Positions 46,087 to 55,141 of a DNA stretch of 64,000 nt are shown here, piece after piece (within the stretch, counting starts at the first letter, position 1; each line of letters starts with the position of its first letter). A program made the translations under genes and the position numbers. The DNA lies in contig NZ_FZOS01000004.1 of NCBI RefSeq assembly GCF_900188165.1, forward strand, positions 160,598 to 224,597. The letters are read 5' to 3'. Source of the DNA: Edaphosphingomonas laterariae (lineage in GTDB: Bacteria; Pseudomonadota; Alphaproteobacteria; Sphingomonadales; Sphingomonadaceae). The notes below the pieces were generated by a model. It worked only from the letters and a program-made list of their open reading frames with translations, had not been told where the DNA came from and did no database searches.

Positions 46087-46434
46087 TCAGTCGATAAAGG
46101 CAACTGCCTCGATTTCGACGTCGCCGGCAACAAGACCGGAGATGACCGTCGATCGCGCCGGAAACTCCCCTCCGAACGCCTCGCGATAAACCTCGTTGAA
46201 ACCCGCCATGTAGCTGGCATCGGTCAGCCATGCGGTAACCTTCACGACCTGATCGAGACGCGCCCCCGCCTCCCCAAGCACAGTCTGCAGATTGGCAATC
46301 GCCTGCCGGGCCTGGACGCGGATATCACCCGGCACGATCGCGCCGTCGCGCCCGCGCGGCAATTGGCCGGACGTGAAAATCAGGTTGCCGGCGCGGCGAA
46401 AGCGGCTGAGCGGCGGCGGTGAAGCGACAGTCAT
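46087..46434 (-). CDS. ridA: RidA family enamine/imine deaminase
   Basis: 115-residue RidA/YjgF protein that hydrolyses reactive imines such as those released by amino-acid oxidases. Active Arg and Glu lie in PARSTVISGLVAGDVEIEAVAFID; LIFTSGQLPRG is the N-terminal block. It follows dadA after 13 bp, consistent with quenching the imino acid product of that enzyme. Ribosome site AAAGG. Confidence 0.9.
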   Translation of the reverse strand: MTVASPPPLSRFRRAGNLIFTSGQLPRGRDGAIVPGDIRVQARQAIANLQTVLGEAGARLDQVVKVTAWLTDASYMAGFNEVYREAFGGEFPARSTVISGLVAGDVEIEAVAFID

Positions 46435-46447
46435 TTGGAAATACCTT

Positions 46448-47734
46448 TCATGACAAGGAGGGGCGAAGGCCGGTTTCGATCAGCGCGGCCGTGCGTTCGG
46501 CTGAACCCATGGCGAAGGTCCAACCCAGCATGCCGTGGCCGATGTTGAGGTAGAGATTGGCGCGCGCACGCGCGATGATCGGTAGCGAATTCGGCGTCAT
46601 CGGACGGAGGCCCGCCCACCCCGTGCCCGCCGCGTCATAATCGGCCGCATCGGGCATCGCAGCGCGCGCGCTGTCGACCAGTGCGTTCAGGCGATTGGCA
46701 TCGACACCGGTGGACCAGTTGCCCAGTTCGGCCAGTCCGGCAACGCGCATCTGATCCCCCAGGCGGCAGAAAACGATCTTTCGCGATGCATCGGTCAGGC
46801 TAACCGATGGCGCGCGCGGGCCGACCGGGGCGGTGAAGCTGTAGCCCTTCATCGGACGCACCGGCGCGCGGATGCCGAACCGTGCAAGGAAATGCGGCGC
46901 GCCGGCACCAAGGCAGATGACCGCCGCACGCGCAGAAATCACTTGCCCGGACGGATCCGACACATGAACCGCGTCCCCGTCCTCACGCAGATGCGAGGCA
47001 CTGAAGCCGAATTCGGCACGAACGCCATAAGAGCCGCGCAGCAATTCCAGCATTGCGCGACAGAAAAGATGCGGGTCGCCCACTTCATCAGCCGGAGTCC
47101 ACAACACGCCTGCCAGTGGACCGGCGTTGGCCAGAGCAGGCTCGATGCCCATGGCCTCAGCAGGCGAAAGCAGATGTTGCTCGATCCCGGCATCCCCCTT
47201 CAGCGACACCACCTCGGCCGCGCGCGCGAAAGCAGCCGGATCGCGATACAGATGCATCTTGCCCGGCATTGCGTGGCCGAAATCAAGCGAATGCCGTTCC
47301 TGGAGCGCGTGCAAGGCCAACCGGGACTCCAGGCCGATGCGGAGCGCGGCCAGCGTGTTGGCGCTGAAGCGCGCGTCCGTGCAGTTCCTCAAAAAAGCGA
47401 GGCTCCAGCGCAGAAATCCCGGATCGACGCCCATCCGGAAGCGAAAGGCGGGATCGAGCCCCAGCACCATGGCTGGCAACTTCCTGAGCAGGGCCGGCTG
47501 CGCCAGCGCGTCGGTATAGGCATAGCTCAGCTGTGCCCCGTTCGCGAACGACGTTCCCCGCCCCGGTCCCTCTTCGCGATCGACAAGGATCACCGAATAA
47601 CCGCGCCGGGCGAGCGCATAGGCCGTCGCGACGCCGACGACACCAGCGCCAAGCACCAATATGTCGCCATCGGGGCGGCCAGGTGCGCCGTCTTGCGGGC
47701 AGCCGGCATCCTTCGCCGGGCGCGAATATTTCAT
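46448..47734 (-). CDS. D-amino acid dehydrogenase-like FAD oxidoreductase (DadA type)
   Basis: 428-residue DAO-family flavoenzyme. Dinucleotide motif ILVLGAGVVGVATAYALARRG; GTSFANGAQLSYAYTDALAQPALLRKLP is the DadA-like block; C-terminal WAGLRPMTPNSLPII and NIGHGMLGWTFAMGS (G-H-G-x-x-G-W). It oxidises D-amino acids to imino acids. GAG-G at 47745 favours the ATG at 47734 over the ATG at 47746. Part of a four-gene minus operon with an acylase and a serine hydrolase upstream, and ridA downstream. Confidence 0.9.
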   Translation of the reverse strand: MKYSRPAKDAGCPQDGAPGRPDGDILVLGAGVVGVATAYALARRGYSVILVDREEGPGRGTSFANGAQLSYAYTDALAQPALLRKLPAMVLGLDPAFRFRMGVDPGFLRWSLAFLRNCTDARFSANTLAALRIGLESRLALHALQERHSLDFGHAMPGKMHLYRDPAAFARAAEVVSLKGDAGIEQHLLSPAEAMGIEPALANAGPLAGVLWTPADEVGDPHLFCRAMLELLRGSYGVRAEFGFSASHLREDGDAVHVSDPSGQVISARAAVICLGAGAPHFLARFGIRAPVRPMKGYSFTAPVGPRAPSVSLTDASRKIVFCRLGDQMRVAGLAELGNWSTGVDANRLNALVDSARAAMPDAADYDAAGTGWAGLRPMTPNSLPIIARARANLYLNIGHGMLGWTFAMGSAERTAALIETGLRPSLS

Positions 47735-47820
47735 CTCGATCCTCATCAGTTCAATATCCGCCCGCGCAATGCAGCGAGCGCTGCCCGCCGATCAGGCCGG
47801 GCAGGTGATGCCAGCGGCCT

Positions 47821-49419
47821 TCATCGCTGACAGGTTCCCGCCGGCGGCGCATGGCGAATGGCCTTGCCGGCAGCGATGCCGGTGGGCTTGCCGGCGGCGA
47901 TGGCTTGCCGGCCGTTCACGAACAGGGCGTGGACGCCGGTCGCCAGTTCGCGCGGTGCCAGATAGGTCGCTACTGGGCGATAGCTTGCCGGGTCCAGGAT
48001 CACGACATCGGCCTTGTATCCCACCCGCAAATGCCCGCGATCCCGCAGCCCGAACATGTCGGCGGTCCGCCCCGTGCTGCTGTTGATGAAACCGGCCGTG
48101 TCGATCACCCGATCTTCCAGGACATATTTGGCGAACTTGCGTGGGAAGGTGGCATACATGCGCGGATGGCCTTCCGATCCGTCCGACCCGGTGACGACCC
48201 AGGGCTGGCGCATGAAAGCCGCAATATCCTTGTCAGCCATGTTGAAGGAGACGAGCTTACCACTGTGATCGTCGTGGCGGATGATCCGGATGGCGGCCGC
48301 GATCGGAGACACGCTCCATCGCGCAGCGATCTCATCGAGGCGGAGACCCGTCCATTCGCGTTCCGGCACTGTCAGCAGCAATGAGTGCGCGCCGCCACGC
48401 CGGCGCATATTTTCCGCCATCGCGCGTTCGATGCGTGCCCTGTCGGCCGCATCGTCCAGTCGGCGCAGCATCGCGTCGCGCCCGCCATCGACGGCCCAAC
48501 CGGGCAGCAATGCGGCCTGCAGGCTGGTGCCGGAGGCATCCCACGGATATTGGTCGGCGGTTATCCGCTGCCCCTGCCCGCGCGCCTTGTCGATCATGGC
48601 AATGATGTCCGGCGCCTTGCCGTGAACGTCGACGCCCAAGGCCTTGATATGCGCGATGTGGACAGGCAGCCCGGCCGCGCGGCCGATGGATATGGCCTCC
48701 TCCACCGATCGCGCCAGCCCGACCGTATAGGATGATTCATCGCGCTGATGGCTGTCATAGATGCCACCGCGCTTCGCCGCTTCGCGGGCAAGTGCGAGAA
48801 CCTCTTCCGTTTTCGAGAAGCTCTGCGGCGCATAGAACAGTCCGGTCGACAGGCCTATCGCGCCTTCGCACATGCCGGTGGCAACCAGAGCCTTCATCTT
48901 TTCGAGCTCTGCAGCGGTCGGAGCGCGCGCATCGTCGCCGATCACGGCGCGTCGCACCGGCCCGAAACCGACATAGGTCGCGACATTGGTGCCGAAGGTC
49001 CGCTTCTCCACGTCATCGAGCGTTGCCCGGACATCGGGCGATCCGCCGCCATCGACACCGGTGAAGATGGTCGTCACGCCCTGCATGAGCCATGGCAGGT
49101 TCAACCGCCCTCCACCGCCCTCGCTGTCCAGAAAACGCTGCGCATGGGTATGCGGATCGATGAAGCCGGGCGCCACGATCATTCCACGGGCATCGATCAC
49201 TTCAGCGTGGACGAATGTCCTCGCGCCCGGGCCGACATGGACGATGCGATCGCCCTGAATGACCACGTCTCCCTTGATCGGCGCTGCGGAGGAGCCGTCA
49301 TAAATGTCCCCGCCCCGGATGATGGTGATGCCGCCGCCCTGGTCGGCAACCGCGCGACCGGGCATTCCGACGGCGATCAGCAGGGCGACACCGGCGAGCA
49401 TGTGCTTGCGGATCGTCAT
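47821..49419 (-). CDS. N-acyl-D-amino-acid deacylase family amidohydrolase, secreted
   Basis: 532-residue metal-dependent amidohydrolase of the D-aminoacylase family. Signal peptide ML-AGVALLIAVGMPGRAVA, so periplasmic, unlike many cytosolic homologs. GFIDPHTHAQRF (H-x-H), the metal-bridging Cys in MCEGAIGLSTGLFYAP, YDSHQRDES and HIAHIKALG (His ligands) and GSDGSEGHPRMYATFPRKF with the catalytic Asp. The ATG at 49419 overlaps the stop of the serine hydrolase (TGATG). It likely frees D-amino acids from N-acyl forms. Confidence 0.88.
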   Translation of the reverse strand: MTIRKHMLAGVALLIAVGMPGRAVADQGGGITIIRGGDIYDGSSAAPIKGDVVIQGDRIVHVGPGARTFVHAEVIDARGMIVAPGFIDPHTHAQRFLDSEGGGGRLNLPWLMQGVTTIFTGVDGGGSPDVRATLDDVEKRTFGTNVATYVGFGPVRRAVIGDDARAPTAAELEKMKALVATGMCEGAIGLSTGLFYAPQSFSKTEEVLALAREAAKRGGIYDSHQRDESSYTVGLARSVEEAISIGRAAGLPVHIAHIKALGVDVHGKAPDIIAMIDKARGQGQRITADQYPWDASGTSLQAALLPGWAVDGGRDAMLRRLDDAADRARIERAMAENMRRRGGAHSLLLTVPEREWTGLRLDEIAARWSVSPIAAAIRIIRHDDHSGKLVSFNMADKDIAAFMRQPWVVTGSDGSEGHPRMYATFPRKFAKYVLEDRVIDTAGFINSSTGRTADMFGLRDRGHLRVGYKADVVILDPASYRPVATYLAPRELATGVHALFVNGRQAIAAGKPTGIAAGKAIRHAPPAGTCQR

Positions 49420-50807
49420 CAATCCTGCCCTCCTTCGATACGCGAGAAACGGATGCCGCCGGACCCGCCACGGGCCACGACGATGTGATCGGAACCGTCG
49501 CCAAAGGTCATTCGCGTCGGGCCGGCGACATAGCTGCCATCCTCCGCGGGCGTGAACCTCTCCACCCTGGGCGATGCGAGCAACGGCGAGGAGATGGTGA
49601 CCGTCAATTGGGTGCCGTCCATCGCCAGGCTGTATTCGGCATCGAGCTCGCGCGAGCGGAAGCGCCCACTCGGAGCGGCGCGAGCGACGGTAGCGAGTGG
49701 AACGCCACTCGCCATCATCACCTGATCGATCTTTTCCTGCGCGTTCCAGTCGCCGCGATTGCACAGCAGGACATAGGCTTCATGCCGCTCCGGTAGCCTG
49801 GCATAGACATGCTTGAACGCTTCGGCCGCGCCACCGTGCTGGACAAACCATTGCCCCCTGCGGCGCCCGATGTGCAGCCCGCCGCCATAGCCCATGCCCT
49901 TGCCGTCATCGATCCGCGCGCCGGTCGCCAGTCGCCCCGGCGCCAGCATGATCTTCGCCACCGCAGGGGTCCACACGCGATGGCCGCGTTCGATATCCCG
50001 CTCGAAGCGGGCAAGATCGTTCAGCGAGATCATCAGGCCGCCGGACCCGCTGAACCGCGGGAACGTGTCGCGGACGACGAACTTGCCCGCGTCGGGCACA
50101 TACCCATGGGCGGCGCGCGGACCGCCGGCCTTCCCGTCCAGAAAGTAGCTGCGCTTCATGCCAAGCGGCGCGAAAATGGCGCGCCGCGCATAATCGGCGA
50201 ATGGCCGCCCGGAAACGCGCTCGACGATTTCGGCGAGAAGGAGATAGCCACCGTTGGAATAGCTGTAGCTAGTGCCCGGAACGAAGGCCGTGTCCGATTG
50301 GCGAAACAGGAGGCGCAGGGCCTGATCCTTCGAAGCCCGCCCGACATCCGCCATTCCGGCCAGGCGCAGCAGGCTTAGCGAATCCCGAATGCCGGCACTG
50401 TGATGCATCAACATGCCGACCGTCACCGTCGCGCGATAGGCCGGCAGCTCGGGCAGATATTTGCGCACGTCATCGTCCAGCGACAGCCGGCCATCGGCAA
50501 TCAGGGTGGCGGCTGCCAGCGCGGTGAATTGCTTCGAGAGCGACGCGCCATAGAATAGCGTTTCGCCATCCAGCGGGATCTGATCGGCGAGATCGGCATA
50601 GCCGGAGGCCGCCTGCGCCACCATTGCCCCGTCGCGGAAAGCGCCCGCGACACAGCCCGGCGCGGCCGCATGGGCGGGGTCGGCAAGGATGTCCGCCATG
50701 CTGGCCGGCGCCGCGCTGGCCGCCACGGCTGACAGCAGCGTTGGCAACATCATGGCCAGGCCCGAAACACGAACGACCGAAAAACGTGAATATGGCTGCG
50801 CGTTCAA
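49419..50807 (-). CDS. Secreted serine hydrolase (beta-lactamase/D-aminopeptidase-like)
   Basis: 462-residue penicillin-binding-fold hydrolase. N-terminal signal-like stretch up to ASAAPAS; S-x-x-K in YGASLSKQFTALAAATL, Y-x-N in SYSNGGYLLLAEIVERVSG and H-G-G in VQHGGAAEAF. About 120 C-terminal residues form an extra beta-rich domain (SRELDAEYSLAMDG), as in D-aminopeptidase/Lactamase-B-type fusions. The start is TTG 50807, lacking an ideal ribosome site; ATG 50753 is possible. Context (deacylase, DadA, LysR) points to D-peptide processing, not antibiotic resistance. Confidence 0.85.
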   Translation of the reverse strand: MNAQPYSRFSVVRVSGLAMMLPTLLSAVAASAAPASMADILADPAHAAAPGCVAGAFRDGAMVAQAASGYADLADQIPLDGETLFYGASLSKQFTALAAATLIADGRLSLDDDVRKYLPELPAYRATVTVGMLMHHSAGIRDSLSLLRLAGMADVGRASKDQALRLLFRQSDTAFVPGTSYSYSNGGYLLLAEIVERVSGRPFADYARRAIFAPLGMKRSYFLDGKAGGPRAAHGYVPDAGKFVVRDTFPRFSGSGGLMISLNDLARFERDIERGHRVWTPAVAKIMLAPGRLATGARIDDGKGMGYGGGLHIGRRRGQWFVQHGGAAEAFKHVYARLPERHEAYVLLCNRGDWNAQEKIDQVMMASGVPLATVARAAPSGRFRSRELDAEYSLAMDGTQLTVTISSPLLASPRVERFTPAEDGSYVAGPTRMTFGDGSDHIVVARGGSGGIRFSRIEGGQD

Positions 50808-50932
50808 GGGGCCGGTCTTCCGTTCAATGCCTCACAAGCGGGATGGCGCGCGCCCGCACGGGCTCGCATGCCATGAGCCTGTGCTTTGCTGCGGGCCGCC
50901 CGACAAGGCAAATGCCGGTTATTCGGCACGGC

Positions 50933-50947
50933 ATAACCATCGGCTAT
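50933..50947. promoter_or_regulatory. LysR-type operator site 2 (hydrolase operon)
   Basis: ATAACCATCGGCTAT; on the other strand ATAGCC-GAT-GGTTAT. T-N11-A geometry, between the LysR stop and the hydrolase start 126 bp away. Same half-sites as site 3, with ATAGCC and GGTTAT. Confidence 0.65.
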
Positions 50948-50961
50948 GCCCTTATTCCACA

Positions 50962-51861
50962 TCAGCCGCAGGGCTGCGCCTGCCCGGCCAGCACTTCGCG
51001 AACGATGTCGATGAACAATGCGATGAGTTCGGCCGATGGCGGATTGCCCAGCGTGATCGCGCTGATCGGTGATCGCACTTCAGGGGCCAGCCGATAACAG
51101 GACAGATCGTGGATCGACAGCGCTGCCGCCGTGAATTCATCGGTGACGGTGACGCCCAGCCCCTCCCTGACCAACGCAATCGCTGCATAATATGTGTGCG
51201 CCGTTACGATTTCGCGCGGCGCCACCTCCAGCCGGGCCAGCTCGTTGACAAAAACGTCGGCCAGCGGACCGCTGTCACGCAGGCCGATAAAGTCCATATC
51301 GTCCAGAACATTGATTGGAACGGGCCGATCAGTCGGACCAAAGCGGCCCTTGGGCGAGACAAGCAGCAGGCCCGCGCTGCCCAGGCTGGTCTGGGTGACA
51401 TGGGTGTGTCGAAGCATCCGGTAACCAATGGCGACATCGCATTCGCGTTCGTAAAGGCTGCGTTCGACTTCGCGGCTGTGCAGCGTCGTGATCTCGAACG
51501 TCACGTCCGGGTGCTGCCGGCGGAAGCGGGCGATGGCGCGCGGGCCCAGCGCCAGACCAATGGACGGCAACACCGCCACCCGCAGATGGCCGCCCTTTCG
51601 CGCACCCAGATTCTTGGCCGTGCGGGCCAGCCGGCCCAATTGGGTGTAAACCTCCGACACTTCGCCAAACAGTTCGTGGGCCGGCGGTGTCGCCACGAGC
51701 CGGCCCTTCACACGCTGGAACAGCTCGTAGCCAAGTTGATCCTCGGCATGACGCAGAACCTTGCTGACCGAGGGCTGCGACACGTTCAGGGCGCGCGCCG
51801 CTTCACTGATCGAGCCATGTTCATACACGGCATGAAAAACCTCGATGTGGCGCAGGCGCAT
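50962..51861 (-). CDS. LysR family transcriptional regulator
   Basis: 299-residue DNA-binding regulator. N-terminal winged HTH RHIEVFHAVYEHGSISEAARALNVSQPSVSKVLRHAEDQLG, C-terminal effector domain (GGHLRVAVLPSIGLALGPRAIARF, CDVAIGYRMLRH). It lies between the hydrolase operon and the TonB-receptor, with candidate operators on both sides. Its effector may be a D-amino acid or an acyl-D-amino acid (inference). ATG 51861 chosen; a 10-residue in-frame extension is less likely. Confidence 0.92.
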   Translation of the reverse strand: MRLRHIEVFHAVYEHGSISEAARALNVSQPSVSKVLRHAEDQLGYELFQRVKGRLVATPPAHELFGEVSEVYTQLGRLARTAKNLGARKGGHLRVAVLPSIGLALGPRAIARFRRQHPDVTFEITTLHSREVERSLYERECDVAIGYRMLRHTHVTQTSLGSAGLLLVSPKGRFGPTDRPVPINVLDDMDFIGLRDSGPLADVFVNELARLEVAPREIVTAHTYYAAIALVREGLGVTVTDEFTAAALSIHDLSCYRLAPEVRSPISAITLGNPPSAELIALFIDIVREVLAGQAQPCG

Positions 51862-51895
51862 GGGGTTCCCCGCAGAATGGGCGACTCCCACCTCT

Positions 51896-51910
51896 ATAGC
51901 CCAAGGTTAT
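51896..51910. promoter_or_regulatory. LysR-type operator site 3 (lysR / TonB receptor divergent region)
   Basis: ATAGCCCAAGGTTAT, T-N11-A geometry, 35 bp before the lysR start and about 114 bp before the TonB-receptor start; could control both. Confidence 0.65.
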
Positions 51911-52023
51911 GGACCGCTGAAAAGCCGGAATTGGACGGGCCGGGGCGAATCCCGGATCAGCATTGCACTTTTGTGTCGGGCCCGTCCGAGCGCCCGGCGT
52001 CACAAATGCCAAAGGGGATATCG

Positions 52024-55017
52024 ATGTATCTGCGCGAGCGAATGGCCCGCCGCTTGAAGGCGACTTTGCTGATTTCCACCTGCTTCGGATATGTTCCGCT
52101 GGCCCAGGCCCAGACGGCTTCGACCGAAAACGCCGCGCCTGCGGCTGAAGAAATCGTGGTCGTCGGATCGCAGATCAAGAATTCCGTTGTCGCCGGGCAA
52201 TTGCCGGTATCGGTGATCACCAGCGACGATATCAGCACCATCGCGGCAACGTCCGGCGCCGATCTGCTCGCCGCGCTGCCCGCGAACGGAACGGTCAACT
52301 TCAACGGCACCGACACCGTTTCCAACGGCGTCCACGCCGCGCGCGGTGACGTGGCCTCCGCGAACCTTCGCAGTATCGGTTCCGGCAACACGCTGGTCCT
52401 GCTAAACGGCCGTCGCCTCGTGCAGCATCCGGGATACCAGACGGAGGATTCGGTTCCGGTATCCACGGTCAACATGAACGCCCTGCCGGTCAACGGCATC
52501 GACCGCGTGGAAGTGCTGCATGACGGCGCATCGGCCATCTATGGTTCCGATGCCGTCGCGGGCGTGATCAACACGGTGCTCGATGGCAAGTTCGAAGGCG
52601 TCCGCGTTACCGGCGAGATCGGCTTCGCCGAGAACACCGACAAGATGAAATATAGCGGTGACTTCGAAGGCGGGTGGAGCTTCAACGAAGATCGCACCCA
52701 TGTTTCCTTGCTGCTCAGCTATTACCAGTCCTCCAAGGTCTGGGCGCACGAGCTTGAAATCCCCGGCGCGTCGGATCGCCGTCCGTTCGTCGAAGGCACG
52801 CCTTTCGAAGGCGACACCGCCTTTGACAATCGGTCGAGCAGCGCGCCCTGGGGGCAGTTCACGGCGGCAACGCCGATTGCCGGATTGACCAGTTCGGGCG
52901 GCGTGTTCCACATCCAGCCCAACGATGTTGCGGGGTGCCGGGGCGCCCTTTCCGGCGGGATCTGCATCGACGATGGCAGCCTCGATCGCGACCTGCGTTT
53001 CGACATCAACCGCTCCCGCACGATGTCGCCCAGCGTGAAGCGCGGCAATTCCTTCCTGTTCCTGAATCATGATTTCGGCAACGTGCAGTTCTACAGCGAA
53101 CTTGGCTATTATCGCGCACGCACGGAGGAATATCGCGGCGAATCCTCCATTCTCAGCTCCGCCCAGTTCAACATTTCGAAGGACGCCTACTGGAATCCAC
53201 TGGGCGCGCTTGGCAACCCCAACCGGGTCGGCGGCTTCGCAATTCCTGCGGAAGGTGTCGATCTGACGCTGACCAATTATCGCGTCGTCGACGCCGGCCT
53301 GCGCCACATCCAGGTCGACAATGAATCCTTCCGCCTGCTCGGCGGGTTCAAGGGCAATTTCGGCAATTGGGACTGGGACACTGCCGGCCTTTATTCCGAA
53401 GCGACCACGAAGGACGTCACCTTCGATCGGGTGAGCAACAGCCTGTTCAGTCAGGCCCTCAACCGCACCGACACCAGCGCCTATAACCCGTTCAACGGTG
53501 GCGACCTCGCCAACCCCAATTGGGGCGACGGCACGCCGAACGCCCAGTCGACGATCGACAGCTTCCTCGTCGATGTCGGCCGCTTCGGCAAGACGACGCT
53601 CGCGTTGGCCGATTTCAAGGTCTCCAATGGCGGTCTGTTCACCCTCCCGGCCGGCGACGTCGGCATCGCCCTGGGTGCCGAATGGCGGCGGCAGAGCTAT
53701 ATGGAGGATTATGACGATCGCCTCGACGGGACTATCAACTACACCGACGCCGTCACCGGCGCCTTCGTGAACGCGTCGGACATCATGGGATCGAGCGTCG
53801 CGGCCGATTCCCGCGGCTCGCGCAACGTCTGGTCGGCTTTCTCCGAACTGGCGGTGCCGCTGGTCAGCCGCGACATGGGCGTGCCGCTGGTGCGCAAGCT
53901 AGACCTCCAGCTTGCCGGCCGTTTCGAACATTATTCGGATGTCGGCAGCGTGTTCCGCCCGAAATTCGCCTTGTCCTGGTATCCGGTCGACAAGTTCCAG
54001 ATCCGTGGTTCTTATGCCGAAGGCTTCCGGGCCCCCAATCTCGAGCAGCTCAACACCGCAGTCACGACCCGCGTGAGCACGGTGATCGACTATTACCGGT
54101 GCCAGGCGAGCGTCAACAAGGGTGACCTTGCCGGCCTGGGCGCCTGCGTCGGCAATGATCGCGTCGAGGAACGCCGGCTCGGCAACCGCGATCTCAAGCC
54201 CGAAACCGATATCAGCTATTCCTTCGGCGCAGTGTTCACGCCGACGCGAAATCTGACGTTCACGGTCGACTACTGGCATATCAAGCAGCGCAACCTGGTC
54301 GGCATCTTCGGCGCCGAGAATATCTCCGCGCTCGATTATGTCTATCGCAGCCAGGGTGGAACGGGCCTTCCAGGCGTCCTGCGCGCCGATCCCACCGCCG
54401 ACGATATCGCGTTCTATCAGGGTAGCGGCCTCGCCCCGCTTGGCGAAATCATCCAGGTCGACGACATCTTCACCAATCTCGACTCGCGGACGAGCGCCGG
54501 TGTCGACCTCGGCCTCTATTATCAGCCGCCCGAAACCCCGATCGGCAAGTTCAACATCAAGCTGAACGCCTCCTATCTCGACAAGGCCTATCAAGGGCTG
54601 TCGGATCAGGCGAAGCTGATCCAGAGCACGCTCGGCGATGCGGTGCCGCTGGAGGCGATCGGCGACCTGCTCGAACGCGATGGCCGGCCGAAGTGGCAGG
54701 CATCGGGCACGATCACCTGGAAAAGCGGCGGCTGGGGCGCCGGCCTGTTCGGCCGCTATGTCGGCAAATATTATGACACGGGCATCGTGCAGGATCAGAC
54801 GGGCGAATATTGGAAGGTGAAGGACAACTTCACGATGAACCTCTACGCCCAGTACAGCTTCCTGGACGGCCCGATCGAAGGAACGCGCGTTCGCGTCGGC
54901 GTCCGTAACCTGCTCGACACCGATCCGCCGCTCGCCGACGCCACTTATGGCTATGACGCGCGCCTCCACAGCTCCGAAGGCCGCTTCTTCTACTGGTCGG
55001 TCCAGACGCGCTTCTGA
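52024..55017 (+). CDS. TonB-dependent receptor
   Basis: 997-residue outer-membrane transporter. Signal peptide ends PLAQAQ; plug domain EEIVVVGSQIKNSVVAGQLPVSVIT ... NTLVLLNGRRLVQHPG ... IDRVEVLHDGASAIYGSDAVAGVIN; beta-barrel with terminal aromatic Phe (YWSVQTRF). ATG 52024 with AAAGGGGAT upstream; the long frame before it is antisense to lysR. Divergent from LysR with a shared operator, so it likely imports the substrate of the D-amino-acid locus (inference). Confidence 0.92.
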   Translation: MYLRERMARRLKATLLISTCFGYVPLAQAQTASTENAAPAAEEIVVVGSQIKNSVVAGQLPVSVITSDDISTIAATSGADLLAALPANGTVNFNGTDTVSNGVHAARGDVASANLRSIGSGNTLVLLNGRRLVQHPGYQTEDSVPVSTVNMNALPVNGIDRVEVLHDGASAIYGSDAVAGVINTVLDGKFEGVRVTGEIGFAENTDKMKYSGDFEGGWSFNEDRTHVSLLLSYYQSSKVWAHELEIPGASDRRPFVEGTPFEGDTAFDNRSSSAPWGQFTAATPIAGLTSSGGVFHIQPNDVAGCRGALSGGICIDDGSLDRDLRFDINRSRTMSPSVKRGNSFLFLNHDFGNVQFYSELGYYRARTEEYRGESSILSSAQFNISKDAYWNPLGALGNPNRVGGFAIPAEGVDLTLTNYRVVDAGLRHIQVDNESFRLLGGFKGNFGNWDWDTAGLYSEATTKDVTFDRVSNSLFSQALNRTDTSAYNPFNGGDLANPNWGDGTPNAQSTIDSFLVDVGRFGKTTLALADFKVSNGGLFTLPAGDVGIALGAEWRRQSYMEDYDDRLDGTINYTDAVTGAFVNASDIMGSSVAADSRGSRNVWSAFSELAVPLVSRDMGVPLVRKLDLQLAGRFEHYSDVGSVFRPKFALSWYPVDKFQIRGSYAEGFRAPNLEQLNTAVTTRVSTVIDYYRCQASVNKGDLAGLGACVGNDRVEERRLGNRDLKPETDISYSFGAVFTPTRNLTFTVDYWHIKQRNLVGIFGAENISALDYVYRSQGGTGLPGVLRADPTADDIAFYQGSGLAPLGEIIQVDDIFTNLDSRTSAGVDLGLYYQPPETPIGKFNIKLNASYLDKAYQGLSDQAKLIQSTLGDAVPLEAIGDLLERDGRPKWQASGTITWKSGGWGAGLFGRYVGKYYDTGIVQDQTGEYWKVKDNFTMNLYAQYSFLDGPIEGTRVRVGVRNLLDTDPPLADATYGYDARLHSSEGRFFYWSVQTRF

Positions 55018-55056
55018 TCGGCCCTCCCCCCGAACAGCAGGATCTGATCAACCAGC

Positions 55057-55094
55057 AAGGATTGGCCCTGGCCGCAATGCCGGGGCCAATCCTT
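55057..55094. terminator. Hairpin downstream of TonB receptor
   Basis: Perfect 12-bp stem AAGGATTGGCCC / GGGCCAATCCTT, 14-base loop, between convergent genes. The T-run is weak (TTAT). Confidence 0.65.
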
Positions 55095-55141
55095 ATCGCC
55101 AGCCCCTGCCGCGCGGACGAAGCGCCGCCCGCCCGAATGGC

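Noticed and set aside
51109..52023. Long in-frame extension upstream of the TonB receptor
   Set aside because: It runs antisense through lysR; the signal peptide and ribosome site place the start at 52024.
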